DNA from: Dromaius novaehollandiae
Lineage: Eukaryota > Chordata > Aves > Casuariiformes > Dromaiidae
Assembly: GCF_036370855.1 (NCBI RefSeq)
Contig: NC_088101.1
Span: 36,045,585-36,109,584, forward strand
Direction of reading: 5' to 3'
DNA: 64,000 nt
Part shown: piece by piece, positions 36,901 to 46,770 of the stretch
Numbering within the stretch: position 1 is the stretch's first letter
Layout of the letters: each line of letters begins with the position of its first letter
The notes under the pieces: generated by a model
What the model was told of the DNA's origin: nothing
Database searches by the model: none
Seen by the model: the letters and a program-made list of their open reading frames with translations, nothing else
Made by a program: the position numbers and the translations under genes

Positions 36901-39900
36901 AAATGGTGGATGTGACACAATTATGAAGGAAGGAACCATAAAAAATTCTTCTACTGAGCCAAACTCTGAGACTACTACAAATTCCGAACTCAACAAATTT
37001 CAAGATAATAGGGATATATCTCAGAGGCTAGTAGGTAAAAATACTCCGTCAGTCACAGACTTACTGAATTATTTTCTGGCACCTGAGATCCTCAGTGGAG
37101 ACAACAAGTATTATTGTGAAAAATGTGCCTCTCTGCAGAATGCGGAGAAAACTATGCAAATCATTGAGGAACCTGAATACCTCATTCTCACTCTTCTGAG
37201 ATTTTCATATGATCCAAAGTGTCATATAAGGCGCAAAATCTTGGACAATGTGTCTCTGCCACTTGTTTTGGAACTGCCAGTCAAAAGAGCAACATCTCCT
37301 CTAGCTGTAGTTTCAGGAGGTTGGTCTGTTGATGTTGAGATTTCTGATATTGGAGAAAATCTTGCTAAAAAACTGAAGCCCTCAGGTGCTGATGAAGTGG
37401 CCTGCCCACAGCTGGTGCCCTACATGTTAAGCTCTGTGGTGGTGCACTCCGGTGTATCCTCTGAAAGTGGACATTACTATTCTTATGCTAGAAATGTAAC
37501 TGGTTCAGGTCCCTCAGGACTGTGCCACCAGTCTAAAGCTCTGTCTTTAGTTTCTCCCCAGAATAACTTGTTGGCAGAGGAGAGTCCTTGTCCTATTGTA
37601 GAAAATGAGCTAGACACTGAGATGCCAAAAGAATGGTTTCTGTTCAATGACAGCAGAGTGACATTTACCTCATTTCAGTCAGTCCAGAAAATTACCAGTA
37701 GATTTCCAAAGGATACTGCTTATGTTCTGTTTTACAAAAAGCAGAATAACACCTGTGGCTTCAGCACCAATTCAGCAAACGGACTCTGGGTAAATGGAGA
37801 CCCTCCTCTACAAAAAGACCTAATGGATGCAATTACAAAAGATAACAAACTATACTTGCAGGTAAGATGGAAATAGTATGTGAAGAGTGTCTCCCTAAGA
37901 TTGGCCAGAGACAGTGGGGGGAAAAAAAAAGAAAAATGTAGTTTTTTTAAGTGTTCTGGTATACTGATCTTGCAAATCACAAATCTTGCTTCCCTCTTGG
38001 TGTTGCTAGACAGCTTTCATAGTAAGGTTAATCATAGCTGTTATTGTTAGATGGGAAGCATAGGAGAAATGGTTGAAACTTTTTGTTCTGTTTTAAAAAG
38101 ACTTTTCTCAAGTGGAGATGCTCAAATTGGTCCTTTGACCATTGAAAAGCCCATCCTGCATGGACTTACAAACTGCTAGTTTTCTCTTTCATTGCCATTC
38201 TTAAGTTCCACTAAAGCAGCTGAAGTATATTAAATACTTCTTAGCAGCGTTCTTGTCAGCCCATTTTAACTTGTGAGTGACACTTTATTTGTAAAACTAT
38301 GTTAGAATCACTAAACTGTAAGACCAACTGCTAGCGTCAACTTTTTCTTCCCTGCCTGTGCTGGTTTCGTCCTTGGACCAGCGCTGCCAGCCTCACATCC
38401 CCTCTGCTTCATGAAAATACTGCTGTTTACCTAGGTGTAGTTGCCTCTTAGATTGTTAATACAAAGGACATGGCTCTCCACATTAAAATACGGTTTGTTT
38501 TGAGCCTTGCTGCTATGTTCAGACTGTGTAACAATAAAGTTGTGTTTTACTGAATGTTTTGATGGGTTAGGCTGTTCCTGTAAGACTTTCACAGAGTTTG
38601 GGCGTACTCAAATTAGAAAAGGTAGAGCTAAGTTCAAATTCAAAAAGAAGAGCTAAATCTCGCTGTGAAAATCTATTATGATAGCTGCAGGTGTTTTACA
38701 AACAGAGAACTGTGCATTTAAATTGCAACTTGTTTTCTGTTATTTTCAGACTTTGTGGTTAAAGCATTTATGTCCTAACCATCTCTCTCTATATGCCAGC
38801 TCTCTCTTCTGTACCGTACAGGGTAGTATAAAACATGGTGTTTTTAACAGCAATCGCAAATAATTGTAATATTTTCCAGTCAGAATTGCTGTGACTTCCA
38901 TTAACATGTGAATGCTTTAATTGTCAAGTTACAAACTTTAAGCAAACATTTTGTTTTTAATTTTAAATATACAATTACAACAGTATCTGTGCAATTGTAC
39001 GGTTAAAGAAAACTAATTTTAAGAGTATGGAATAGAGAAAAGTAGTACAACAACTTCTGTGATATTGTGAACTTTGTTCAATGTTTGGCTTTATATATTA
39101 AAAAAGGAGCAGCAGCATCCTTTCAGAATATAAAGCCCTGTTTGTATATTTTCCTGTTGAATCCAGTGCTTGTAGTCACATATGCTAATGTTATCAATAG
39201 GATAGGTGGGTGCATAACAGACTTCTTTGAAATCTGAGGAAGTGTGTTAGCTTTATGGAGCATGCCTCATTGGGATACTGAGAAAATAATCAGCAGTTAA
39301 GTAGAGCTATTCTAAAATATAGTTCACTGAATTAACTTTTTAAGACCATTTTGAATCAATTCTTGGTATACAGTAGAAAGTCAGTTAGTCTAGGCTTTTT
39401 TGAATATTACTGTACACCTAGAACCAGTGAAAAGTCAATATGATCTAAAAAAACTGAGTCTATATGGTGAACATATACAAAAAATCAATAACAATTTGAC
39501 AATATCCCAAACTGAAACTTTCTCTGCAGACCATTTAGCCAAAGTAATAGAAAGTGCATAAAATCACTTTCTTTTATAGTTTACAAGTGAAAGCCAAGCT
39601 AGTAGTTTTATTGAAAACCTTTCCCTTACAGTTTAAAAAAAACAAAAAAAACCTCCACAAGCAAACATAGTCTCCTTAAAAGGAAAAAACCTATTCTCCA
39701 AACAGATTTTTTACCTACCATGTTTTTAAAATTTTTTTGGATTCTTTGATATTGTTCTTTCTTGTATTGCTCTACTGCTGAGATCCTGTCCTTATCTTAA
39801 ATGAGACTGTTTAGAAATGCTCAGTTATCCCCTTTTTCCCATTAATTCCTATGTGATTCACTGAATTAGGTTTTTGTACTTCGAAAAGTTTATTATTGTC

Positions 39901-42900
39901 TAAACTAGTATTTTCTCACTTACATTAAGAACATATCTTTCCGTCCTGAGAAAGCCTTTATATTTTCAAAAGAAATGTTGTTTTTTTAAAAAAAAGCTCA
40001 TTATTTTTGTTTTATTGCTGCATACCCATTTACCACATAGTAAACAAAAATATTTTCACTGTAAATAACAAAACCTGTAATATAGGTAGCTTCTACTTCA
40101 GTTAAAACAAATTAAAAATCATATTTTGGGAACAAGTGGAAAGCAGGCAGTAATGCTCTGCATTTTTTCTCAGTCCGGAGAACTGTACTGACTGTCAAGT
40201 TTTACTGATCTTATTTGGAATATTTGTCAGGAGATAAGTATAAGCTGCCTAAAAACATTCAGTGTTTCCTTTGTATAAAAACAAGGATACTTGTAAAATG
40301 GCACTGTTACATGTTACACCAGAACAATTTAGTATAGGTTAATATTAAGAGAATGTTTGCCTTGAGAGAAGAAAGAAATGTGCTCTTTTAGCAGAAACTG
40401 CTGAACAGGTGTAAAATATGGAAGATCAAAAACTACTAAGTAATTGCATCTTTAGCATTGAAGACACTAGCAGGATATTTTTTCAAAAACATTTATACTC
40501 TGTCAAGAGGCTTTGATAATTGATAATTGATTGGGTTTTTTTGTATTTCTCTTGTGCGTGCATGCATATATACATATATTGTATATATGTATGTATCTTT
40601 TTATTATACTAAATGTTTTGTATGGAGTAGCAATGAAGCTAAGATCATGAGTGAGGCTTGTCCTATTTGCCGTGCATTATGGCTGCTACTAAACAGTATC
40701 TTTTAAATAGTTGCTCAGGCTGTATTTACAACTCATTTACATTCTGTACTCAATACGATGGGCTCGTGTGATGGCTCCAGAGCTGTAGGAGAGTCATCCA
40801 CTGTACGTAAGTTGTGCGAGATCCTGTGTTGTTGCTGTTCATAGTAGTGCTTTTCAGGAAGCACTGTGTGTGTTTCCTCTTGGTAAGGAAGCCTAGTGTT
40901 AACTGAACTACCTTACTGTTCCTTACAGTATTGTTAAAGATACCAAATATAAAACATAAATGGATTAATGTAGCTGTATTACCAAACACTCATGCTTTCA
41001 AGTAACTACATTTGCGGTAAGACAAATTAAAATGTGTCAATGTTTCTAGCTGAATGGGGCAAAAAATTCTTAGGTGTAAGAATTTAGTGCTCTTTTTGGC
41101 TACAATGTTAAGACTATTTTATTTAATAGAGTAATCTGCAAACTTATTCCCGACACTTAATTATTTTGTAATATAGTTTGTTAGGTTAAAAACTCAACTG
41201 CTGAGGATGAAAAGGCCTAAGGTTGCCAGGAAACAGTTCTCTGGAGGGAAGGAATTAGGGGTGAGAGTAAGGAAGGCTCCATTTTTCATTTGGTTCTGTG
41301 CTGCATTAAAACAAACATTTCCTAAAATATATATTTAAAAAAAAAAAAAGACAAGTGCAATGTAGTGATTCTTCCACTGTATTGATATTGAGAACAAATT
41401 CTGTTCTAAGCTAAACAGCTTTGCACCATAGTATTCCAACTAAACAGTCTATTTACACAAAGCTTGTTATTTTAATCAAAAAAAATTCTGTTGGATTCTG
41501 GTACTGTAAGCAAGTTCTTTGTAATCCTTTGGTATCCCTAGTAAATTTAGTCTTTGACATATCTTGTAGTTAACAGATGCATAAGAATTGACATATTGGT
41601 GGAGACAGTGCAATACTATCTTTCAGGGACATGGCCAGCATACCTGCATAGGCAGTATCTTCCAAACTTTTTAATAACTTTGGAACCATGTATGTAGTTC
41701 AGTGCTTAGGGTTATATAATTTCAAACTTTGGCTATATTCTTCAAAGACGACAGACTAATTTAAACCCCTAAGTAATATTTTTGGCACCTGTGAAAGTAC
41801 ATGGGCAGGACCAAGTCTAGTGATTTCATTGTAGTATAATACAGTCAGTCTTCCAGTTTCTGTCTGTGTTCCTTGCTTTTGCCAGGAGGTGGAGAAGGAA
41901 CAATTCAAGGTGACCTTTGTAGTAGTTACCAAAACCCAGTTAAAACTTCTTTCCCATGCCTTTAGGAGGTATGCAGTGACTAACAGTCATGTGAAGAAGG
42001 GTGTCAGTATGATCTTCAGCACCTCATAACTTTGTTATTGTTTCCTAAAGAAATGAAGCTTGTACAGTTCTGTCTGTCTTGTTCTGTCTTCCCTCCCTTA
42101 ACTTTTGAACTTGTTGGCCAATTTGAGACAGGGCTATTAGAGACAATAAATTACTGTAAGGTTTGTGAAACTGCTTAGCCAGAAAGAAAACAGTGTGTGA
42201 TATCCCCCATAAGGGGAAAGCCAGCACTCTTCCCCTTATTAGACATCTAAGAAGCCGCAGAGGAGCTCAGCTGGGAGAGAGAAACTGGCAGGAGGCTGTG
42301 CTTCCTTGTTTCTGCTACTGAGAGATACTTTTTCCTTGGGTTTTCTACCAGCTGATTCTGATTTTTATGGTGTATTTGAGACTTCCTGAGTCCTACTAAT
42401 GTTAAAACAGAGTTAGCATAGCAGTAACACTTGAAAGTTAAAAGGCCATATTGAAGGGAAACTAAATAGCTTGTTCACCTTTTTGCCTTTCATCCAAGTG
42501 TGTTGTTACTCTATGCAGTTGTTTCAGTAGAATAAAAAAGTGGCTTTTAAATAACTAATATTGATAGAATATTCTTGTCTTTTGGTTTGACCACCAAGAA
42601 CAAGGGCGTTGTAAAGATATTAGGATGAAATTTCATGTGAAACTTATCAAAATCTAATGTTTCATTAGCTTTTGATCAACAATCTAATTCTTTAGTAACA
42701 TCACATGTTGCTATGAAAGACAATTTTAGCATAAACTTAAAACAGATCTTAATTATGATTCACATAAAAACTTACTGACTTTGGGTAAAGTTGTACGTCT
42801 CAGACGGGCTGTGGATGTTGAGTTTGACTTGAACTTCAACAAAGTAGCCTTTCTGATTTAAGAGTCCAGAAGTTAGCAGTGTTGCTTTTAAAGCTATTTT

Positions 42901-43137
42901 TTTTTTAATTTACTGCACGTAAACTGTTTTTAGGACTTGGGATATTTTTTTATTGTCTGTATTCTTTAATTCCAGGAGCAAGAGCTTAGTGCTCGAACAC
43001 AGGCACTTCAAGCTGCCTCAGCCTCGTGCTCTTTCCGACCCAATGGATTTGATGACAACGATCCCCCGGGAAGTTGTGGGCCGACAGGTGGAGGGGGTGG
43101 CGGGGGGTTCAGTACTGTTGGTAGATTGGTCTTTTGA
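21309..43137 (+). CDS. USP38: USP38, ubiquitin carboxyl-terminal hydrolase 38, complete gene (10 coding exons)
   Basis: This is a cysteine deubiquitinase of the USP/UBP (peptidase C19) family that removes ubiquitin from proteins; published targets of the mammalian enzyme include TBK1 and chromatin regulators. The ten exons join to 3120 nt, giving 1039 residues against a remembered 1042 in human. All nine introns are GT-AG and all phases agree. Residues 1 to about 440 are a helical, leucine-rich region shared with USP35. The catalytic domain spans about 446-945, with a Cys box GLINLGNTCYMN (C455), a QQDCSE box (523-528), CxxC pairs at 601/604 and 738/741, SGHYYSYAR (H857) and FNDSRV (D916). 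All three catalytic residues are present, so an active enzyme is expected. The start codon has a strong Kozak context (G at -3, G at +4) and begins the family-typical MDKILEGLVSSSHPLPLKR. No frameshift or premature stop was seen. The identification rests on near-identity to the human protein as I recall it. Confidence 0.97.
21994..22961 (+). other. USP38: USP38 intron 1 (968 bp, phase 1)
   Basis: GTGAGC donor to TTATAG acceptor. The first 100 bp are still GC-rich; the rest is AT-rich. It contains a short CR1-like 3' end near 22415-22473. Nothing else is recognised. Confidence 0.9.
22415..22473 (+). mobile_element. Short CR1-type LINE 3'-end fragment
   Basis: The stretch TTTAGATGAGATTATAAATT, then GGTCCTTTTTGACC and TTAAAAATCCATGAAT, follows the usual 3' terminus of many sauropsid CR1 elements (a motif of the form 'tagatgat..ggtcccttctgaccttaaaatctatgaa'). 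It is in + orientation, only about 60 bp and well decayed. Pattern recognised by eye. Confidence 0.45.
22962..23097 (+). CDS. USP38: USP38 coding exon 2 (residues 229-274)
   Basis: The acceptor is TGTTATAG|AT and the donor GTGCAG|GTACTG. The split codon G|AT gives Asp229, then TSFEPSVALASLVQH and LIRSLTTDPNVKDAS, nearly identical to human USP38. The exon is 136 nt; the next intron is phase 2. It is part of the helical N-terminal region. Confidence 0.96.
25939..25981. repeat. Inverted repeat, 16-bp arms with 11-nt loop
   Basis: The arm TTTCTGCTCTTAAGAG (25939-25954) and the arm CTTTTAAGAGCAGAAA (25966-25981) are reverse complements except for one position, which is a G:U wobble in RNA. The USP38 pre-mRNA could fold a stable hairpin here. 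No function is known. Confidence 0.7.
26951..26967 (+). repeat. GGAA microsatellite
   Basis: Four consecutive GGAA units in USP38 intron 2. It is short and probably neutral, though GGAA runs can bind ETS factors. Confidence 0.8.
27426..27660 (-). mobile_element. CR1 LINE fragment, antisense to USP38 (intron 2)
   Basis: Read on + strand, the block has the familiar reversed CR1 3' region: 'aggctggaaggggctgc', 'gctcgaagcagggccgcc', 'agggccttatccattgaagt', 'tatggagaggccacagc' and 'tgatcaccctcatggtgaaa'. The element is therefore on the - strand, with its 3' end at the left. It is a truncated, diverged copy without coding capacity, as is typical of avian CR1. The ends are by eye. Confidence 0.85.
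28291..28420 (+). CDS. USP38: USP38 coding exon 3 (residues 274-317)
   Basis: The acceptor has a T-rich tract ending ATCTTTCAG|A and the donor is GAATTG|GTATGT. The product MIDWLSWPLAQHVETWV and LKGLAAVQKFTILIDV matches human USP38 almost residue for residue. The exon is 130 nt, ending in phase 0. Confidence 0.96.
28421..28705 (+). other. USP38: USP38 intron 3 (285 bp, phase 0)
   Basis: Short intron with GTATGT donor and a T-rich tract with TTTG repeats before the AAG acceptor. No other feature seen. Confidence 0.9.
28706..28807 (+). CDS. USP38: USP38 coding exon 4 (residues 318-351)
   Basis: The acceptor is a long T-rich tract ending TTTTAAG|GTC and the donor is CATTTG|GTAAGT. It encodes VFNRLWFPLVRPGALAVLSH and a following helix. 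It is 102 nt, phase 0 on both sides, separated from exon 3 by the shortest intron (285 bp). Confidence 0.95.
28808..31744 (+). other. USP38: USP38 intron 4 (2937 bp, phase 0)
   Basis: AT-rich. It ends in a pyrimidine tract of about 34 nt, made of T runs followed by ten C, before GTTTAG. A weak CR1-like match near 29538 is too decayed to call. Confidence 0.9.
31745..31903 (+). CDS. USP38: USP38 coding exon 5 (residues 352-404)
   Basis: The acceptor follows an unusual T-then-C tract (C10 followed by GTTTAG|AT); the donor is ATTAAG|GTATAA. It encodes IVPHVVSLVHSFKRDGLPSS through LYEPILEAIK, as in human USP38. It is 159 nt, phase 0 on both sides. Confidence 0.95.
31904..33454 (+). other. USP38: USP38 intron 5 (1551 bp, phase 0)
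   Basis: AT-rich, with a 22-nt poly(A) run at 33391-33412 just upstream of the exon 6 acceptor. No other feature recognised. Confidence 0.9.
33391..33424 (+). repeat. Poly(A)22 followed by AAC repeats
   Basis: Twenty-two consecutive A (33391-33412) run into CAACAACAAAC, ending about 30 bp before the exon 6 acceptor. No recognisable retrotransposon body precedes it, so it is called a simple repeat. Confidence 0.85.
33455..33648 (+). CDS. USP38: USP38 coding exon 6 (residues 405-469), catalytic Cys box
   Basis: The acceptor is TCTCTTGTAG|GA and the donor ACAGA|GTAAGT. It opens the USP domain: TGLINLGNTCYMNSVIQALF carries the nucleophile C455 (equivalent to human C454) and the oxyanion-hole Asn N450 or nearby. 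It is 194 nt and ends in phase 2. The acceptor lies only about 42 bp after a 22-nt poly(A) run. Confidence 0.96.
33649..34326 (+). other. USP38: USP38 intron 6 (678 bp, phase 2)
   Basis: GTAAGT donor to TTTCAG acceptor. It contains a C-rich patch near 33995-34010. Nothing else seen. Confidence 0.9.
34327..34420 (+). CDS. USP38: USP38 coding exon 7 (residues 469-500)
   Basis: The acceptor is TCTCTTTTCAG|TT and the donor ACCCAG|GTATGT. The split codon GA|T gives Asp469, then FRRHVLSLNLNGCNSLMRKL and HLFAFLAHTQ, matching the region just after the Cys box in human USP38. It is 94 nt, ending in phase 0. Confidence 0.95.
34421..35287 (+). other. USP38: USP38 intron 7 (867 bp, phase 0)
   Basis: GTATGT donor to CTAACAG acceptor; AT-rich, with no feature recognised. 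Confidence 0.9.
35288..35394 (+). CDS. USP38: USP38 coding exon 8 (residues 501-536), QQD box
   Basis: The acceptor is CTCTCGCTAACAG|AGG and the donor AGACAG|GTACAG. It encodes REAYAPRIFFEASRPPWFTP followed by the USP family signature SQQDCSEYLRFLLD (Q523, Q524, D525). It is 107 nt and ends in phase 2. Confidence 0.96.
35395..36510 (+). other. USP38: USP38 intron 8 (1116 bp, phase 2)
   Basis: GTACAG donor to GTCTTCAG acceptor; AT-rich, with no feature recognised. Confidence 0.9.
36511..37861 (+). CDS. USP38: USP38 coding exon 9 (residues 536-986), CxxC pairs, catalytic His and Asp
   Basis: This 1351-nt exon carries most of the USP domain. Acceptor TTGTCTTCAG|G, donor TTGCAG|GTAAGA. In order: a poorly conserved stretch after LHEEER, GGKLKTSICCLNCRSTSQ (C601, C604), FTDLSLAFCPPASLENF, a divergent acidic, Ser/Thr/Asn-rich linker (about 630-712), TPSVTDLLNYFLAPEIL, YYCEKCASLQ (C738, C741), SSVVVHSGVSSESGHYYSYA (catalytic H857), and EWFLFNDSRVTF (D916) with the closing strands. 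The CxxC pairs are in the position of the zinc-finger-like subdomain of many USPs; zinc binding is inferred, not shown. Read-through of the donor would add only VRWK before a TAG. Confidence 0.97.
37862..42975 (+). other. USP38: USP38 intron 9 (5114 bp, phase 0)
   Basis: Long AT-rich intron. It contains an in-frame stop four codons after the donor, an AATAAA signal with a GT-rich downstream stretch near 38533, an alternating ATAT/GTAT tract near 40560-40600, and an A-rich run near 41338-41349. No coding sequence recognised. Confidence 0.9.
38533..38538 (+). terminator. Candidate intronic polyadenylation signal (AATAAA)
   Basis: AATAAA at 38533-38538 is followed at once by GTTGTGTTTT and further T/GT-rich sequence, the usual downstream element. 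It lies 672 nt into intron 9, so its use would give a transcript ending in a retained intron start. Confidence 0.35.
42976..43137 (+). CDS. USP38: USP38 coding exon 10 (residues 987-1039), Gly-rich C-terminal tail
   Basis: The acceptor is TTTAATTCCAG|GA. It encodes EQELSARTQALQAASASCSF, RPNGFDDNDPPGSCGPT, seven consecutive glycines, then FSTVGRLVF and TGA at 43135-43137. This tail is nearly identical to the end of human USP38 as I recall it. It lies beyond the catalytic domain. Confidence 0.96.
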   Translation, partial: EQELSARTQALQAASASCSFRPNGFDDNDPPGSCGPTGGGGGGGFSTVGRLVF

Positions 43138-43299
43138 CTCTGAAGACAACCTGGAATACACTGGTTCCAAAGCAGCTTGTTACTGCTGAGGACAATTAAA
43201 ATATTGAACTTTGTCAAATATTGTACCATGTTTTGAGACTTGATCCTTGTTCAATAACAAATGTTGGGGTGTGGGGTTTTTTTGTTTTGTTTTATTTGA

Positions 43300-43305
43300 A
43301 ATAAA
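43300..43305 (+). terminator. USP38: First polyadenylation signal after USP38 stop
   Basis: AATAAA 163 nt after the stop codon, within AAATAAATAAG. A GT/T-rich stretch lies just upstream, but the downstream sequence is not strongly GT-rich. Plausible proximal signal. Confidence 0.45.
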
Positions 43306-44056
43306 TAAGCGCATCATGGAAAAAAACTACCTCTTAAAAATTCAGTTGCTTTTATAGAAAGATACGCTTGCCCAAAAGAGAGAAATGAAGATTTTTAAGT
43401 GGTTTCTAATGACACTGCATTAAACTAAACAAATGCACTTACATCAGTTTGTATCATCCCTATCCACTGAATGAAGAAAGCTCATTTTTTGCTCTGACAG
43501 TGTCGCTTTATGTGGAGATCCTTTCAGGTGGGCTGGAATGACGTACATAGTCTCCTACTCCATTTAAAAATCTGGTACCTTTAAGGATTTCCAGAGATGA
43601 TGCAATCTTATAATGAAGGCAATAACTTAAAATGTGACATGAAACTACTTTCCAGAATAAAAGAATATTCAAATTCAATATATTTCCAGTATAAATATAA
43701 AGAATAAAAAATAATTTATAAATGTTTGCTAAGTCATTTTCCAAAAAAATGCATGTTCTGTAGGAGCACTGTTTTTAAATAGAAATTGTTAACTTTGTAG
43801 CATTTTTAATTGTTTTGAGTATTTTAAAAAGATTTCAGGGAATACATCTGCTGTGTATTGAAAGGAAGAGATTCTGTATGTGCCTTGCAGTACTGTAACT
43901 TAAACTTTTTGAGGCTGCAGAAAGGGGAACTATTGTTAGTAAACAATTTTGTGTTGTCAGTATTAGAAATCAACACAGTTTTGGAAAGCTAGTATATTTC
44001 CAGAAGTAAAATCTGGTAGTTATAAATACAGTCAGTTTGTTCATTATTTTGATTCA

Positions 44057-44062
44057 AATAAA
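44057..44062 (+). terminator. USP38: Alternative USP38 polyadenylation signal
   Basis: AATAAA about 920 nt after the stop, followed by a moderately T-rich stretch. Candidate distal signal. Confidence 0.35.
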
Positions 44063-44643
44063 TATATCTAGTGAGCTACAATTTTCCTGGCTTACATTGC
44101 CAAGAGAAAACTGGTCACAGGTGTTGAGCCGTATTTGCGAAAAGACAAATAGGCTACCTGTATTGATTCTAGCTGAGGATCTATGCTCTTAAGTAAGAAG
44201 CCTTTGAAGTTCTTGCATAAAAATCCTCATTGAAGACCAGTGAGTTAAGCACCATGTTGCTCATATGCCTTCTGATTTTGCTTGTAGTGAGAAACTTCTG
44301 GTGAGTTCAGCTTTTAACTGTCTCTGGAAGATCAAAATGATCTTGTCTATGGAGCAATGTTTGCTTGTTTATTAGGCCGACAGAGGTTTTAGTCTTGGCA
44401 GAAATAGAAACTTGATGTTTTGGATGTGCAATGATGATAACAGAGGTAAAGGGGTTACACTGTTGAATCTGGTGATTAATTTTTAACTTGAATAATATTC
44501 TAGTGAAGTGTAAATTTATTTAAAGTATTTTTACAAAGTTGTCTTCTGTTCTGCTGTGTTTTTTTTTTTTTAAATTCTGCTAAGTGGCAAAGTACATCCT
44601 TACAAAGCATGCTAACCTTGCAGGTGATAGTTTCACTGTGCAA

Positions 44644-44649
44644 AATAAA
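44644..44649 (+). terminator. USP38: Alternative USP38 polyadenylation signal
   Basis: AATAAA in GCAAAATAAAGAG, about 1.5 kb after the stop. Candidate distal signal, no stronger than its neighbours. Confidence 0.3.
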
Positions 44650-46616
44650 GAGATTTCTCAGAAAATTCCTTTAAAAAGCAGAAAACAAGTTGAGAAAATG
44701 TAACCTTGTTCATATGGTATCAAATACATGGATTGTAGTCTGAAAAGTAACTTAGCTTTAGAACTGTTTTTATATTAATACTTAAACTATGTTATTTGCT
44801 TTGCTGTATGTTCAGACCTTCTTACTGCTGAAGAAAGTTAGAACAGCCGTTTTATTTATTTTTTTATTCTTTTTAATTGCTTCCCAACTTTGTTTTGACA
44901 GTTCATAGTACCTTGGCTTTGACCTATGCTTTCATTGCCTTTTCAGTTCTAGGTCTCAATCAGATGTTCAGCTGTGGAAATTTGGAATGTTATGAAACTA
45001 GCATGAAGAACAATCTCATTTCATTTGCTGGGGTGAGGTCTTTTTGAAAGCTCACTTTGCCTTGAGATTCTGTAATTTTCAGAGTAAGACGGTTTTTTAT
45101 TTCCTCTTGGGCTTCTCTGCTGGATAGTTCTGGTTTTTAAAATGTTTTTATGGCAAGTTTCATTTGGGGCTTTTTCCAAGTTATGGGAAGGACCCACCAG
45201 AAAGCTGTCTAGTTTTTGCATTATAATGGGAGTATTTTGTTTCTCTATCACTTTAGTGTTCATTTTAAAACACCAGTAAGTAGAAGCAGGAGGAACTGTT
45301 TTTACTCTATATGAAATCACAATTTTGTAAAGGTCAGTTTTGTTTTTCTGTTTTCACAGTAAAAATACAGATTATGTAGCCTTCCTAAAAATAACTTGCG
45401 GCATGAGTTTGTATACCTCTTGTACTGTATCTATTTTGTGAGCTTTTAGAAAGCTTTCTACACCCTTGTTTGCTTGTTCTAAATTAGGTGTTAAATATGG
45501 AAATTTTATATCAGAGTAATGCCAATAGGGTTGGATCTGGTTAAGTGTAAAATGAAAGTATGTCTCAGCCTGAAGATATCTTCTTGTTTTTTTTCCCTGG
45601 TTGACTTCTATTGACCCAGTTATTTTGGGTCTTACAAATAGATTTGAAAAGTCAAAATAAATATTTGCAAGTCTGCCAGCTGACTTAAACCATCGTAAAC
45701 AGATTCATGCTTGAGATGGAAATGTTCACTAAAGCCAGTGAAAGCAGAGGAGAAGTAGTCACACTCAAAATGTACACTTTCTTTCATTGTTTCATATGAA
45801 ATAATAGTAATGGTATTGCATGCTCCTGTCTCCTGGACCTAGTTAGTATCAATGGGGGATCAATGTACATACGGTACTTCAGTTTCTGCCACCTGTGAAT
45901 GAATGCTGGATGGTTGGTTTGTTTGACCTTTCCAGCTCCCTTCTCAATTTGTTTTCCATCTAACTTGAAGCAGTAGAAAGATTAAAAAAAACAAAAACAA
46001 AAAAACCCATAACACTGTTTCTGAAGCTTAACTTTTTTTGTTGTATTGATTCATGAAGATATGCAATTGTACCAAACTCAAGGATGATATGTTCTTTAAA
46101 ATCGTATTTCCTTTTAACAAGACGTGCTCTGTTTTGGTCTTTGTTTTAATCGTCTGTGGAGTTCTGTTAACTTTTTTCCATACAATTGATTTTGTACAAA
46201 TTTTGTTTCATGTGGAGCATTGCAGCAGATTGCTATGAATGTCACCTGCATAACAAATGGTAACAGTAACTGTAAGCCCATTTATCGGGTATAATGAGAG
46301 AAAAGGCTTCTTTGGATAACCAAAATAACCCCAATGTAATTACAGCTTCTGGCTAGCTCTTATTTCTTCTTTCTTCTTCCCTCCCCTGTAAAGTTAATAT
46401 TTATCTTCTGTATTATCAGAAAGTTTAATTCCATGATTAAGCCTTTTTTTTTGCTCTCCAGCAGTGAGATTTATAGAATAAGAATACTATTTCTGTTCAC
46501 AAATGATAGGTGAAGGGCAGAAGCACACTGTGAGCTAAAAGTAGTGTTAGAACAAAAGCAAGTGGGTATAAACTTTCAGTAAGTAATATTTATATCAGAA
46601 ATAAAGTTCCTAATTA

Positions 46617-46770
46617 CTAGAATTGTCTAACTCTGAAACAGCCTTCCAGGCAGAGACCCACTTTGAAGGAAGAGCCAAGTGTATCTGTCAAAGAAGTTAA
46701 ATGCAAAGTGCTGTCTGAATAGACACCAACTAGACTTGATAAACCAGAGGTCCCTTCCAGTCCCTTCCTA
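46617..46770 (+). mobile_element. Probable CR1-like LINE 3' fragment
   Basis: The end of the block, 'agacttgataaaccagaggt' followed by 'cccttccagtccc', resembles the + strand CR1 terminus ('ggacttgatgat...aggtcccttccaacc'). The upstream part is too diverged to confirm. No coding capacity. Confidence 0.4.

Larger units (their letters stand above)
43138..46620 (+). other. USP38: USP38 3' UTR / transcript-end zone
   Basis: AT-rich sequence after the TGA with several canonical AATAAA hexamers (43300, 44057, 44644, 45656, 46600). Which is used cannot be told from sequence alone, so the 3' end lies somewhere in this interval. No other gene is seen here. Confidence 0.5.
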
